NCBI GenBank assembly: GCA_963838885.1
Contig: CAWITB010000006.1
Span: 186,001-250,000 of the forward strand
DNA from: JAICMB01 sp963838885
GTDB taxonomy: Bacteria > Acidobacteriota > Terriglobia > Bryobacterales > Bryobacteraceae
DNA length: 64,000 nucleotides
Direction of reading: 5' to 3'
Part shown: in pieces, positions 45,100-53,841 of the stretch
Layout: every line of letters begins with the position of its first letter
How positions within the stretch are numbered: position 1 is the stretch's first letter
The notes under the pieces: model-generated
What the model saw: the letters and a program-made list of their open reading frames with translations, nothing else
Databases searched by the model: none
What the model was told of the DNA's origin: nothing
Program-made: the position numbers and the translations under genes

Positions 45100-46140
45100 G
45101 TGAATAAAGAGATGATGGCCGCCGTCCTCTACGGAAAAGAAAACTTGAAGATAGAGGCGGTACCGGTTCCGCGGATCGGGCCGGGAGATGTGTTGGTGCG
45201 CGTGAAAACCGCGCTGACGTGTGGAACCGACGTGAAGGTGTTTCGCCGCGGCTATCACGCCAGAATGATCGTGCCGCCGGCCTTATTTGGGCACGAGCTG
45301 GGCGGAGATATTGTGCGCGCCGGAGATGAAGTGCGCGGGTTCCGCGTGGGACAGCGCGTGGTGGCGGCCAATTCGGCCCCTTGCGGGGAATGCTTTTATT
45401 GCCGCCGCGACAATGAAAATCTGTGCGAAGATCTGCTGTTCAACAACGGCGCGTACGCGGAATTTATCCGCATTCCGACGCGCATCGTCGAGCGCAATCT
45501 GTACGAGATTCCGGAGCATGTGAGTTATCGCGATGCGGCGCTGATCGAGCCGTTGGCGTGCGTGCTGCGGGGGCTGGACGAGGTTCGGGCGATGGCCGGC
45601 GACACCGTCGCGGTGCTCGGTCTGGGACCGATCGGGACGATGTTCGTGAAGCTGGCGAAAGTTTACGGGACGCGCGTGATCGCGATCGGGCGGCGTCGGT
45701 CGCAATTGGATAGAGCCGCGGCAATGGGCGCTGACGAGCTGCTGCTGGCCGAAGACGGCGCCGACGTAACGTCGTGCGTGCGGGAGCTGACCGAGGGCCA
45801 TGGCGCGGATGCCGTTATTGAAGCGGTGGGATTACCCGAGGCCTGGGAGACGGCTCTGCGGCTGGTGCGGCGGGGCGGCACAGTGAACTTCTTCGGCGGC
45901 TGCCCGAACGACAGCCGCATCAATCTGGATACGTCGCTGATGCATTATTCCGAGATCACGTGTACGTCCAGCTTCCACCATACGCCGAAGCACATCCGCA
46001 AGGCGTTGGAGCTCGTCAGCCGCGGCGACATCTCGTCGAAGGATTTCGTGAACCGCGAGGAGCCGCTCGCGAATCTGCTGCAAGTGCTGCAGCACCTGAT
46101 GAGTCACAATGGCCACATGAAGACGGCCATTATCCCGTGA
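45100..46140 (+). CDS. Zinc-dependent MDR dehydrogenase (second of pair)
   Basis: 346 residues from a GTG at 45100 (ribosome-binding site GAGGTGG just upstream). Catalytic zinc region LTCGTDVKVFRRG (~40) and FGHELGGDIV (~63); structural zinc site CGECFYCRRDNENLC (~92-107); cofactor loop LGLGPIGTMFVKLAK. It is paralogous to the first dehydrogenase but not a tandem copy: they are clearly divergent and keep different loops. Starts 15 bp after the first and ends 7 bp before hpnC. Confidence 0.85.
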   Translation: MNKEMMAAVLYGKENLKIEAVPVPRIGPGDVLVRVKTALTCGTDVKVFRRGYHARMIVPPALFGHELGGDIVRAGDEVRGFRVGQRVVAANSAPCGECFYCRRDNENLCEDLLFNNGAYAEFIRIPTRIVERNLYEIPEHVSYRDAALIEPLACVLRGLDEVRAMAGDTVAVLGLGPIGTMFVKLAKVYGTRVIAIGRRRSQLDRAAAMGADELLLAEDGADVTSCVRELTEGHGADAVIEAVGLPEAWETALRLVRRGGTVNFFGGCPNDSRINLDTSLMHYSEITCTSSFHHTPKHIRKALELVSRGDISSKDFVNREEPLANLLQVLQHLMSHNGHMKTAIIP

Positions 46141-46147
46141 GCGGCGC

Positions 46148-47058
46148 ATGCCTGCCGCGCCCGCGCTTTGCCCCAAGGAATTTCTCGGTCTCCCCGCCGC
46201 GCTGACCGCTTCCTACACGCCGGCCGAAGCGGAGGCGTACACGCGCTGGCTGGCGACGCATCACTACGAAAATTTTCACGTGGTCACGTTTCTGCTGCCG
46301 CGGCGGTTGCACCAGGATTTTTACAACGTCTACGCGTTCTGCCGCTGGGCGGACGATCTGGGCGACGAGATCGGCGATCCGGCGGAGAGCCTGCGTCTTT
46401 TGGCGTGGTGGCGCGAGGAACTCACGCCATGGAAGCGGGCCACGCGCGACATCCGGTGTTCGTGGCGCTCGCCGGTACGGCGCGGAAGCACGGGCTGCCG
46501 TTGCAGCTTTTCGACGATCTGATCCGGGCCTTCGAGCAGGATCAGACGGTAACGCGTTACCGGAATTGGGACGAGGTGTTCGAGTATTGCCGCTATTCGG
46601 CTAATCCGGTGGGCCGGCTGGTGCTGCGGCTGTGCGGATATGCGGACGAGGAGCGGGACCGCATGTCGGACGCAACGTGCACGGCGCTGCAGCTTGCGAA
46701 TTTTTGGCAGGACGTCACGGTCGATCTGGAAAAAGACCGAGTATATCTGCCGCTGCACCTGTTCGAGAAGCACGGGTACACATTGGCCGAGTTGGAGGCG
46801 CGGCGTTTCTCGGCGGCGTTTCGAGAAGTGATGCGCGATGCGGTGGAGGTCGCGCGGGAGCTGTTCACGCGAGGCCTTCCGCTGGCGAAAACGGTGGACC
46901 GGCGCCTGGGGTTCGACCTGCGGTTGTTCAGCCTGGGAGGTATGCGGGTGCTCGATAAGATCGCGGCGCGGGATTACGACGTTCTGTCTGAGCGGCCGGC
47001 GATTGCGAAAAGCGAGCGAGTCGGGTTGATGCTGCGGGCCGCCTGGGGCATCCTGTAG
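46148..47058 (+). CDS. hpnC: Squalene synthase-like HpnC, one frameshift
   Basis: First segment (46148 to ~46422): YENFHVVTFLLPRRLHQDFYNVYAFCRWADDLGDEIGDP, with the first Asp-rich DDxxDE-type motif. Second (from ~46423): AMEAGHARHPVFVALAGTARKHGLPLQLFDDLIRAFEQD, ANFWQDVTVDLEKDRVYLPLHLFEKHGYT (second Asp-rich motif) and MLRAAWGIL. One base is missing at ~46423. HpnC and HpnD with HpnE make squalene from farnesyl diphosphate; HpnC opens presqualene diphosphate to hydroxysqualene. The corrected protein is about 304 residues. Confidence 0.88.
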
Positions 47059-47059
47059 G

Positions 47060-47893
47060 TTGGCCGTAACGCTCGAGCAGTCTTACGCGCATTGCCGCAA
47101 GGTCGCTCGCGCCCGCGCGCGCAATTTCTACTATTCCTTCGTGCTGCTCGCGAAGGAACAGAAGGACGCCATGTGCGCGATGTACGCCTTCATGCGCTAC
47201 TGCGACGATCTGAGCGACGAGAGCGGCGCGACGGCGGCGGCGATCGAGCAGTGGCGAGCCGAGTCCAGGGAGGCGTTGGCGGGGCGATTCGGCCCGAACC
47301 CGTTGTGGCCCGCGTTCTACGATGCCGTGCGGCGGTTTCAAATTCCGCACGAATATTTCGAGGAAATGATCGAGGGCGTGCGCAGCGATCTGGAGCCGCG
47401 AACGATCGGGACCTTCGACGAGTTATACCAGTATTGTTATCGCGTAGCGAGCGTGGTGGGACTGACCACCATTCACATTTTCGGCTTCAACGGCCGGCGA
47501 GCGCTGGAATTGGCCGAAAAGTGCGGGGTGGCGTTTCAGCTCACTAACATTTTGCGCGATGTACGGGAGGACACGGAGAAGGGTCGCGTGTATATTCCCG
47601 CTGAAGACGTCGCGCGCTTTGGCGCGGACGTGCGGAGATACGACGAGCGTTTTTGCGCGCTGATGAAGTTCGAGGCGCAGCGGGCGCGCGGCTATTACGA
47701 AGACTCGGCGCCGCTGATCGGAATGGTCGACCAGCGCAGCCGGGCCTCCTTATGGGCGCTGATCGAGATTTACCGCCGCCTGCTGGACCGCATCGAGCGG
47801 TCGAATTACCGCGTGCTGGAGCGGCGCATCCATTTGCCCGTTTGGGAGAAGATGGGGATTGTGCTGCGCGCGGCGATAGGGCGCAACGTCTGA
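47060..47893 (+). CDS. hpnD: Presqualene diphosphate synthase HpnD
   Basis: 277 residues from a TTG two bases after hpnC (TAGGTTG). Motifs: ARARNFYYSFVLLAKEQKDAMCAMYAFMRYCDDLSDES (first Asp-rich motif), GTFDELYQYCYRVASVVGL, and CGVAFQLTNILRDVREDTEKGRVYIP (second Asp-rich motif). It joins two farnesyl diphosphates to presqualene diphosphate. hpnE, which completes squalene, is not in this window. Confidence 0.94.
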   Translation: MAVTLEQSYAHCRKVARARARNFYYSFVLLAKEQKDAMCAMYAFMRYCDDLSDESGATAAAIEQWRAESREALAGRFGPNPLWPAFYDAVRRFQIPHEYFEEMIEGVRSDLEPRTIGTFDELYQYCYRVASVVGLTTIHIFGFNGRRALELAEKCGVAFQLTNILRDVREDTEKGRVYIPAEDVARFGADVRRYDERFCALMKFEAQRARGYYEDSAPLIGMVDQRSRASLWALIEIYRRLLDRIERSNYRVLERRIHLPVWEKMGIVLRAAIGRNV

Positions 47894-47911
47894 CTTGAGA
47901 CAACTTCGGAA

Positions 47912-48235
47912 ATGAGACACATTGAAAAATTCGCGCCGGCGGCCGCCGTGGTCAGCGCTCTCGCGACCATGGCGTGTTGTCTGCCGCTGGGAATCGCGGG
48001 AGCGGTGGGGGCGCTGGGGCTGAGCGTGCCTCTGGCTTCGCTGCGCCCCTGGCTACTGGGCGCGGCCGTGGTTCTACTCGCCGTGGGTCTCTGGCAGTTA
48101 CATCGCGGCGGCCGCACTTGCCGGCGGCGGAGCCGCATGAGTCTCGTTGTTTTTGGCCTGTCCGCGGCAGTGGTGCTCGCCGTCGTCCTGTTTCCGCAGA
48201 CGATCGCCGCATTGATGGCGGATCATCTTCCCTGA
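47912..48235 (+). CDS. MerT-like small membrane protein
   Basis: 107 residues with three hydrophobic helices (AAAVVSALATMACCLPLGIAGAVGALGL, PWLLGAAVVLLAVGLWQL, MSLVVFGLSAAVVLAVVLFP). The ACCLPLG motif with paired cysteines in the first helix and the cysteine of GRTCRRR recall MerT/MerC mercury transporters. It is followed with a 1-bp overlap by a redox protein, suggesting a metal or thiol transport/relay pair rather than a mer operon, since no merA, merP or merR is nearby. Confidence 0.65.
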   Translation: MRHIEKFAPAAAVVSALATMACCLPLGIAGAVGALGLSVPLASLRPWLLGAAVVLLAVGLWQLHRGGRTCRRRSRMSLVVFGLSAAVVLAVVLFPQTIAALMADHLP

Positions 48236-48829
48236 TGAGAAAAGCGCTATTGGGCTCCAGCAGTTGCGGTTGTTGCGCTCCTGGCCGTGGCGTTCTTCTG
48301 GAACACCAGAGCGGGCCACCCTCCAACAGGCCAAGCGGCGCTTGTCGAGATCAAGAACGCCGATCTTTCGGCTTTGCAGACGGAATTCAACGCGGCCTCG
48401 GGCAAGCTTCGCGCCATCGTGCTGCTCTCTCCCACTTGACCGACATGTCTGCGGGGGGCCTCCGCGGTCGAGCGCGTTCTGAAGAGCCACACTCATAACG
48501 GCATCCTTGTCTTCGCGGTATGGGAGCCGATGCTGCCCACCGATTGGAGCCGGCCCGGCAGCAGCGCATTGGCGCGTTTGCCGGGCAGCGGCGTGCGGCA
48601 ATTCTGGGATCCCGGCCATAGCGTGGCGGCGGCCGTCAAGACAGCGGAAGCACACGGCAAGCTTCGCCCGCATTGTTGCGACCGCAAAGGAATCCTGTGG
48701 GACGCCGCCGCGGTTTACGCCCCAGGGACCCGCTGGGGCAACACTCTCCCCGAACCGATTCTCCTCGACGGCCCCGTAGTCGAAGCGGCGCCTCAACTCG
48801 ATGCGGTCGTATCGGGCGCGAAGCGGTAG
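48235..48829 (+). CDS. Thioredoxin-like candidate selenoprotein with in-frame UGA (U-P-T-C)
   Basis: The ATG at 48235 overlaps the MerT-like stop. A run of four A (48240-48243) appears one base too long; with three A the sequence reads MRKRYWAPAVAVVALLAVAFFW, a membrane anchor/signal. It continues to KLRAIVLLSPT, then TGA (48437-48439, codon 68), then PTCLRGASAVERVL, ILVFAVWEPMLPTDWS, RQFWDPGHSVAAAV, HCCDRKGILWDAAAVYAPG and VVEAAPQLD to a TAG at 48827. The UGA occupies the first position of a CxxC redox motif, with its Cys partner at codon 71. About 197 residues if read as selenocysteine. Periplasmic or membrane-tethered oxidoreductase by inference. An ordinary nonsense mutation is the alternative. 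Confidence 0.7.
48441..48470 (+). promoter_or_regulatory. Candidate bacterial SECIS hairpin after the UGA
   Basis: Directly after the UGA, CTGCGG (48449-48454) pairs with CCGCGG (48462-48467, one G-U), leaving apical loop GGGGCCT; CGAC (48441-48444) can pair with GTCG (48467-48470) as an alternative lower stem. The loop opens with G and begins about 15-17 bases after the UGA, which fits the published idea of a bacterial SECIS within the coding region. The stem is GC-rich, so chance pairing is a real possibility. Confidence 0.45.
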
Positions 48830-48979
48830 GGAATTCGGATTTCCCAAAAAGAGCATTCACGGAAATTCTCACCTTTTTTTGTAAAATCGTAAGTCTCTGA
48901 AAATACGCCTGGTTTGACCTGCTATGGGCTCATGTAAGGGCGCCGCCAGAACCGGAAACGGACAGGGGAGCCTTTAAGC
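48830..48979. other. 150-bp intergenic region
   Basis: Between the selenoprotein candidate and the next gene there is an imperfect GGGAA/TTCCC hairpin overlapping the stop (48829-48845), a run of seven T at about 48873 and an otherwise featureless leader. No riboswitch fold was recognised. It may hold the promoter of the gene at 48980. Confidence 0.35.
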
Positions 48980-49702
48980 TTGAAGCCGGATCAAACCATG
49001 ACGCAAATTACCCCCCTTGCGGAAACACACGCCTTCGCGCTCCCTTTCGACGCCTCCTGGTTCGAAGCCCCCGGGGAGCGCTCGCCACAATTTTTTCCCG
49101 CTTACATGAGGATCTCGGTTGCAATGCAGACCCTGCTGCGGCAAGCTATCCCCGAAACGCATTTGGCGGATCTGGAGCAGTTTCGCGACACCCGCATGGC
49201 ATATCCGCTCTTGGTCTACGCCGCTAGCAGGCCGTTTGCGGGGCAGCCGCGCACGGATTTCACTTACGACATTCTGAATAAGACCTTGATGCGCAAATTC
49301 TATTACTCGGTCGGCCAGAATCTTCCCGTCCTGCTGGCCGAGGTAGCGGAGCGGCTGCGGGCCGCTGGAATGGACGACGTTGCGGCCGAGTATCGTCCGG
49401 ATCGCGCGCGGCGCATCGTGGACCTGGTCGTCAAGCTGCAAATCACGCGGCGGCGTTTGGAAGCGCTGCTCGTGGCGGAAACGCTGCTGGTCAACGATTT
49501 GATCGCTTTCGCCGGCAGCGGCACAGCCAATGCTAAGGCGCGGACGAAGCTGGCCGCCGAATGCGGCAAGTCATGGACGTCAAAGTTGTCGCGTCTGTAT
49601 GCCAAGCAGGATTACAGTTGGCTGGCGCCGGCATTGCTGGCGGCCGCCACGGACGCGTTGGCGGGCAGTCTGGATCACAGCGCCCAACAGCAAGCCGCGT
49701 AA
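48980..49702 (+). CDS. Hypothetical protein
   Basis: 240 residues from a TTG (48980) with AGGGGAG 9 bp upstream; the first ATG is at 48998 but lies far from that site. Soluble, alpha-helical: SPQFFPAYMRISVAMQTLLRQAIPETHLADLEQFRDTRMAYPLLVYAASRPFAG, AEVAERLRAAGMDDVAAEYRPDRARRIVDLVVKLQITRRRLEALL. No family recognised and no export signal. Convergent with the Gfo/Idh gene. Confidence 0.6.
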   Translation: MKPDQTMTQITPLAETHAFALPFDASWFEAPGERSPQFFPAYMRISVAMQTLLRQAIPETHLADLEQFRDTRMAYPLLVYAASRPFAGQPRTDFTYDILNKTLMRKFYYSVGQNLPVLLAEVAERLRAAGMDDVAAEYRPDRARRIVDLVVKLQITRRRLEALLVAETLLVNDLIAFAGSGTANAKARTKLAAECGKSWTSKLSRLYAKQDYSWLAPALLAAATDALAGSLDHSAQQQAA

Positions 49703-49717
49703 CCCCGCAAGACAAGC

Positions 49718-50921
49718 TTATAACGGGAGGATCTCTTCCCGGATCGGATCGAAATCGATCCTGCGTTTCTCCTCGTACGCGATATTGCCGAGGTGCGAGG
49801 CCTGCGCCGAGCGGTGGCCGATCAGCACGTCCCCGTTGGGGCGGTTGCGCGTGCGCATGCAATCGAGGAAGTTGTTGACATGGTCGAGCGTCATGTCGTG
49901 AGGCTCGGCCTTGACGACCACCGGCTGCGCGTTGCGGCCCAGCGGGATGAAATTCGTAGTGTTGGCGGTCGATCAGCAGACGCCCTTCGGTTCCGCACAT
50001 CTCGATGGCCGCGCCGGTGATTCCCGGGACTAGCGTCGCCTCGAACGTGGCCGTGTACTCGCCCGGATATTCGAGCAGAACATTGATGGTATCGGGGGCG
50101 GTGCGGCCGTCTTTATAGGCGTAAACGCCGCCGGCGGCGACGGAGGATTTCGGCACGTCCTGGTTCATGAACATATGCACGACGTCAATCCAGTGCGTAA
50201 ATAAATCGGTCACCTGGCCGCCGCCGAAATCGAGATAAGCGCGCCAGTTATAGTATTGCTGCGGGTCCCAGTCGCGCCACTTCACCGGCCCAAGGAAGTG
50301 CGCCCAGTCGAGGTTCGATGGCTTGTTCTGGAGCGATGCCGGAGCCTTGCGAAGGTGATAGGTGTTGCCATGCCACCAGGTTCGGGCGAGCGTGATTTTA
50401 CCGAGCCTGCCGGTCTCGAAATATTCGCGTTTGGCCTTAAGGTAATGGATGCCGGAGCGCTGCTGCATCCCAACCTGGCACACCCTTTCATTGACGCGCG
50501 CGGCCTTGACGATGGGCGGCCCTTCTTCGATTGTGCGCGTCAGCGGCTTCTCGACATAGACGTCTTTGCCGGCGTTAAGCGCGTCGATGGCAATGCGCGA
50601 ATGCCAGTGATCGGGAGTGGCGATCAGGACGGCGTCGATCCCTTTATCGTCGAGCAGCTTGCGGTGATCGCTGAAAGATCGCGCGTCCGTGGCCTTCTGG
50701 CGGGCGCGGTCGATATGCTCGCTGTAAATATCGCAGACCGCCGCGACATGCACCGTGGGGTTGAGCATAAATTGCGTCATGTCGTGCGTACCGCGGTCGC
50801 CCACCCCGATCACCCCGAGCTGGATCGTGTCGTTCGCGCCGAATACCCGCGAATAGGAGGCCGCGGTGAGGGCCGCCGCGCCGCCGATAAATGCGCGGCG
50901 CGCCACTTTCTGTGAATTCAT
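49718..50921 (-). CDS. Gfo/Idh/MocA family oxidoreductase, Tat-exported, one frameshift
   Basis: The N-terminus MNSQKVARRAFIGGAAALTAASYSRVFGA is a Tat-type signal with the RR pair. The NAD-binding Rossmann part is IQLGVIGVGDRGTHDM and ATPDHWHSRIAIDALNAGKDVYVEKPLTRT (EKP catalytic Lys). The C-terminal substrate domain includes ADLGGG-type sequence YLDFGGGQVTDLFTHWIDVVHMFM. At 49950-49952 a T (minus strand) appears to be extra; afterwards the frame resumes as PLGRNAQPVVVKAEPHDMTLDHVNNFLDCMRTRNRPNGDVLIGHRSAQASHLGNIAYEEKRRI. The corrected protein is about 400 residues and acts on sugars in the periplasm. Confidence 0.88.
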
Positions 50922-50956
50922 ATGCGAATTATAGCTCCCGGCGGCACTACTACAGT

Positions 50957-51310
50957 ATGAAGAAGCTTCTCATTATTGTTCTCTTATGCGCGGCCAGCCT
51001 GTTTGCTGCCAAGCCAACGGCTTCGAGCGGCGCGCGCCGCAGCGATGTCGAAATCGAAGCGGCTATTAAGACCAAGCTGGCCAAGTCCAAAATCGGCAAG
51101 GACGGCTTTCAAGTTCACGTTAAGAACGGTATTGCCACATGGCAGGGCAGTACGGCCGTAATGCAACATAAAGGCGCGGCTACGCGCATGGCCAAGACCG
51201 CCGGAGCAGTCCAGGTGGTCAACAACATTAAAGTGAGCGACGACGCGAAACAGAAGGCGACCGGCAACCTGAGCGGGACGCCCCGCAAGGTGGAGGTGAA
51301 GGCGAACTAG
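50957..51310 (+). CDS. Secreted BON-domain protein
   Basis: 117 residues. Signal peptide MKKLLIIVLLCAASLFAAKP, then a BON domain: SDVEIEAAIKTKLAKSKIGKDGFQVHVKNGIATWQGSTAVMQHKGAATRMAKTAGAVQVVNNIKVSDDAKQ. BON domains bind membranes or polysaccharides and are found in OsmY-type periplasmic proteins. It is divergent from the Gfo/Idh gene; the ATG at 50957 is chosen because it restores the signal peptide. The left copy of a long direct repeat begins at its stop codon. Confidence 0.82.
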   Translation: MKKLLIIVLLCAASLFAAKPTASSGARRSDVEIEAAIKTKLAKSKIGKDGFQVHVKNGIATWQGSTAVMQHKGAATRMAKTAGAVQVVNNIKVSDDAKQKATGNLSGTPRKVEVKAN

Positions 51311-51381
51311 TCTAAGCGCCGGCGCCGTACCGTTTGAATCGATTTAGATTAAGGCCGTCTTCGGTAGACGCGCAATTTCGC
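51307..51381 (+). repeat. Long direct repeat, left copy
   Basis: About 75 bp beginning CTAGTCTAAGCGCCGGCGCC and ending GACGCGCAATTTCGC. It matches 56626-56702 with about four substitutions and two single-base indels. Read on the minus strand both copies keep a peptide ending NLxRFKRYxAGA-stop, so the repeat may be the tail of an old transposase. The region 51382-51675 has no other recognisable feature. Confidence 0.85.
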
Positions 51382-51675
51382 AGCAGGTCGATCGCGACTG
51401 GTGGATCACGTAACCTCCGCAAAACGGAACGTGCGACTAGCACGCGGCTAGAGTCCATCGCCGGGCATTTCCGCCGCCGTTTAACAACCTCCTGACACCG
51501 GGTCCCGACGGTGCCCACACGTGAGGCATTTGGGCTGTTCGCCGATGCCCAGCACGTTACCTTGCAGTCCTTTTGGCGGCAATCTCGACGCGCCACGGGG
51601 TAGCTTAAGCTCAAACATCGTTATCGGGCATGCGCCCGCCCGTGAGCGGGCCGCGTCCCTCCCAAGCAAATTGCA

Positions 51676-53841
51676 CTACGGTGCGGAGTTTGTGCGGCCG
51701 GCGGAAAGACGCTGCATCAAGGCCTGGAAACGTGGATTGTCGCGCAGGGAGGCGAAGTCGGGATCGTTCTCGATCCATTCCTTGTGGCTGAAGCCGTGGT
51801 CAAAGGCCTTCTCCAAGCAGTCGATGGATTTGTCTATTTCTCCGAGGAGCGCGTAGGCGCAGGCGACGTTGTAAAGAACGGAGGGTTCCTCGGGGTCCAT
51901 AAACAAGGCGCGGCCGGCCCATTCGAGGGCGTGCGTCCGTTCGCCGAGTTCGTAAAGGGCATTGGCTCCCAAATAAATGGCACGCACATCATCGGGGTGA
52001 AGCTGCAGGTGACGTTCCGCCATTCGCAAAGAATCCCGACGCGCTTGGCGGGACTCTTCCTCGCGGCCCAGTGCGCGAAAGCAGCCAGCCCGCATGGCGT
52101 GAGCCTGGTAATCGTCCGGATTCACCCGGCTGGCAGTGGCGAAGCGGCTGGCGGCTTTTTCGTACCGGCCTTGAGCAAACCAGGCGCGACCGGAGAAGTA
52201 ATAAGCCTCAAATAACTCGGGATTCAGATGAATGGATGCCTCGAACTCTTTTTCAGCGCATTCATAGTTCTTGCCGAGCGATTCGGCTAGGCCGCGCGAA
52301 GCGTGGGCTTCCGCCGATTCGGGGTCTAGCTCAACGGCGCGGCGGCTGGCGGCGTCGGCCTCTCTTAGATTGTCTTCGCTGGCGCCAAACCACATGTACA
52401 GGAAGGAGCAAGAATCCGCCACGCCGGCATACGCGCGCGCGTAGCCAGGGTCGATGGCAAGGGCTCGAGCAAACATCTGCCGCGCGAATTCCAGGCCCTT
52501 ACGGTTCCATCGATTGAAGAATTGCCGGCCGCGGAGGTAATAATCGTAAGCTTGTACCTCGCTGGTGGGCACCTTCTCGATTTCCCGTTTTTCTTTTTCG
52601 GTGAGCATGACGCGCAGGGCGCGCGCGATGTTTTGCGCGATTTCGTCCTGGATGGCAAAGACGTCCTCTAGTTGGCGGTCATACCGCTCCGCCCAGACGG
52701 AGTGACCTGTACGGGTCTCGGCGAGCTGGGTGGTGATGCGCAAACGGCTGCCAGCGCGGCGAATGCTGCCGTCGAGTACATAGGCTACGCCCAACCGCTG
52801 GCTAATCTGGGCAATGGTAAGTGGGTTGTCGCGAAAGGGGAGTACCGCCGACCTTGGAACAATCTGGAGCTCCTTGATCTTCGTGAGCTCCGTGATGATG
52901 TCTTCGGTCATGCCGTCGCGAAAGTATTCGTCGTCCTTGTCGCGGCTTAAATTCGCGAAGTAGAGCACGGCGAGAGATTTCTCCGGCCGCAGCGCCGGAG
53001 CGGCAACGCCGCGCAGCGCTTCGAGAACCTCATCCATTGAGGCGCAGCGCTGGCCCGCAGATTTCACTAGGCAGCCGTTGACCAGATGCTCCCATTCGGG
53101 AGAGATGTCGGGCAGGAGCTCGGGCAGAGGTTTGTGCGGCTCGCGCAGGATGGCGTGAAGAACGTCTATGGAAGTTTCACCGCGAAAGGGCAAGTGCCCG
53201 CTGAGGCATTCGTAAAGCAGAACTCCGAAGGAAAAAATATCAGTGCGTGCATCGGCCGGTTCGCCGCGAAGCTGCTCAGGAGACATATAGGGAACGGTGC
53301 CGCCCACGCCGTTTTGGGTCAAGGTAGGGGTAGAAAACGTTTCTTCAGTTTCGCCCGCGGCACGCTCGGGCGCCGCCATGGCAGCCAATCCGAAATCGAG
53401 GATTTTCACCTGCGATCGGGAGTCCAGCATGATATTGCTGGGTTTGATGTCACGGTGATAGACGCCTTGGCGATGAGCTTCCTGCAGTCCTTCGGCAATT
53501 TGACGAGCGATGCTTAAGAATTGGGCTGGTGGGAGGCCGCCGCGCGGCAGTATTTGCTTCAGGGTCTGCCCGGTCACGAACTCCATGGAAATGAACGGCG
53601 CGTTTGCCCATTCATTCACCTCGTAGACGGTGGCGATATTCGGGTGGTTCAAACGAGAGGCTGCCTGTGCTTCTCTCAGAACGCGTCTGCGGGCTTGCGG
53701 ATCCGCTACCATGTCCGCTGTAAGAAATTTGAGCGCTACTTCGCGGCCGAGGGTCAAATCTTGCGCACGATATACCGCGCCCATGCCGCCTTCGCCGAGC
53801 TTGGCATGAATGCGATAGTGCGAGATGGTCTGACCAATCAC
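51676..53841 (-). CDS. Ser/Thr protein kinase with TPR sensor-like C-terminus
   Basis: 721 residues, GTG start at 53841. Hanks-type kinase domain in residues 8-275: LGEGGMGAVYRAQD (glycine loop), VALKFL (Lys), GVYHRDIKPSNIML (HRDxKxxN), KILDFGLAA (DFG), GGTVPYMSPEQL (APE-like) and DIFSFGVLLYECLSG. Then a SLAVLYFANLSRDKDDEYFRDGMTEDIITELTKI block (adenylate-cyclase/FlgO-like) and TPRs to the end (AYAGVADSCSFLYMWFG, VLYNVACAYALLGEIDKSIDCLEKAF). No transmembrane helix was seen. It lies inside the repeat-bounded region with two insertion sequences. Confidence 0.92.
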   Translation of the reverse strand: MIGQTISHYRIHAKLGEGGMGAVYRAQDLTLGREVALKFLTADMVADPQARRRVLREAQAASRLNHPNIATVYEVNEWANAPFISMEFVTGQTLKQILPRGGLPPAQFLSIARQIAEGLQEAHRQGVYHRDIKPSNIMLDSRSQVKILDFGLAAMAAPERAAGETEETFSTPTLTQNGVGGTVPYMSPEQLRGEPADARTDIFSFGVLLYECLSGHLPFRGETSIDVLHAILREPHKPLPELLPDISPEWEHLVNGCLVKSAGQRCASMDEVLEALRGVAAPALRPEKSLAVLYFANLSRDKDDEYFRDGMTEDIITELTKIKELQIVPRSAVLPFRDNPLTIAQISQRLGVAYVLDGSIRRAGSRLRITTQLAETRTGHSVWAERYDRQLEDVFAIQDEIAQNIARALRVMLTEKEKREIEKVPTSEVQAYDYYLRGRQFFNRWNRKGLEFARQMFARALAIDPGYARAYAGVADSCSFLYMWFGASEDNLREADAASRRAVELDPESAEAHASRGLAESLGKNYECAEKEFEASIHLNPELFEAYYFSGRAWFAQGRYEKAASRFATASRVNPDDYQAHAMRAGCFRALGREEESRQARRDSLRMAERHLQLHPDDVRAIYLGANALYELGERTHALEWAGRALFMDPEEPSVLYNVACAYALLGEIDKSIDCLEKAFDHGFSHKEWIENDPDFASLRDNPRFQALMQRLSAGRTNSAP

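Noticed and set aside
47912..48829. A mer (mercury resistance) operon
   Set aside because: Only a MerT-like protein is present; there is no MerA, MerP or MerR, and the partner is thioredoxin-like.
48830..48979. Riboswitch before the hypothetical gene
   Set aside because: Purine-rich GGAAACGGACAGGGGAG stretches suggested one, but no known consensus core or paired layout fits.
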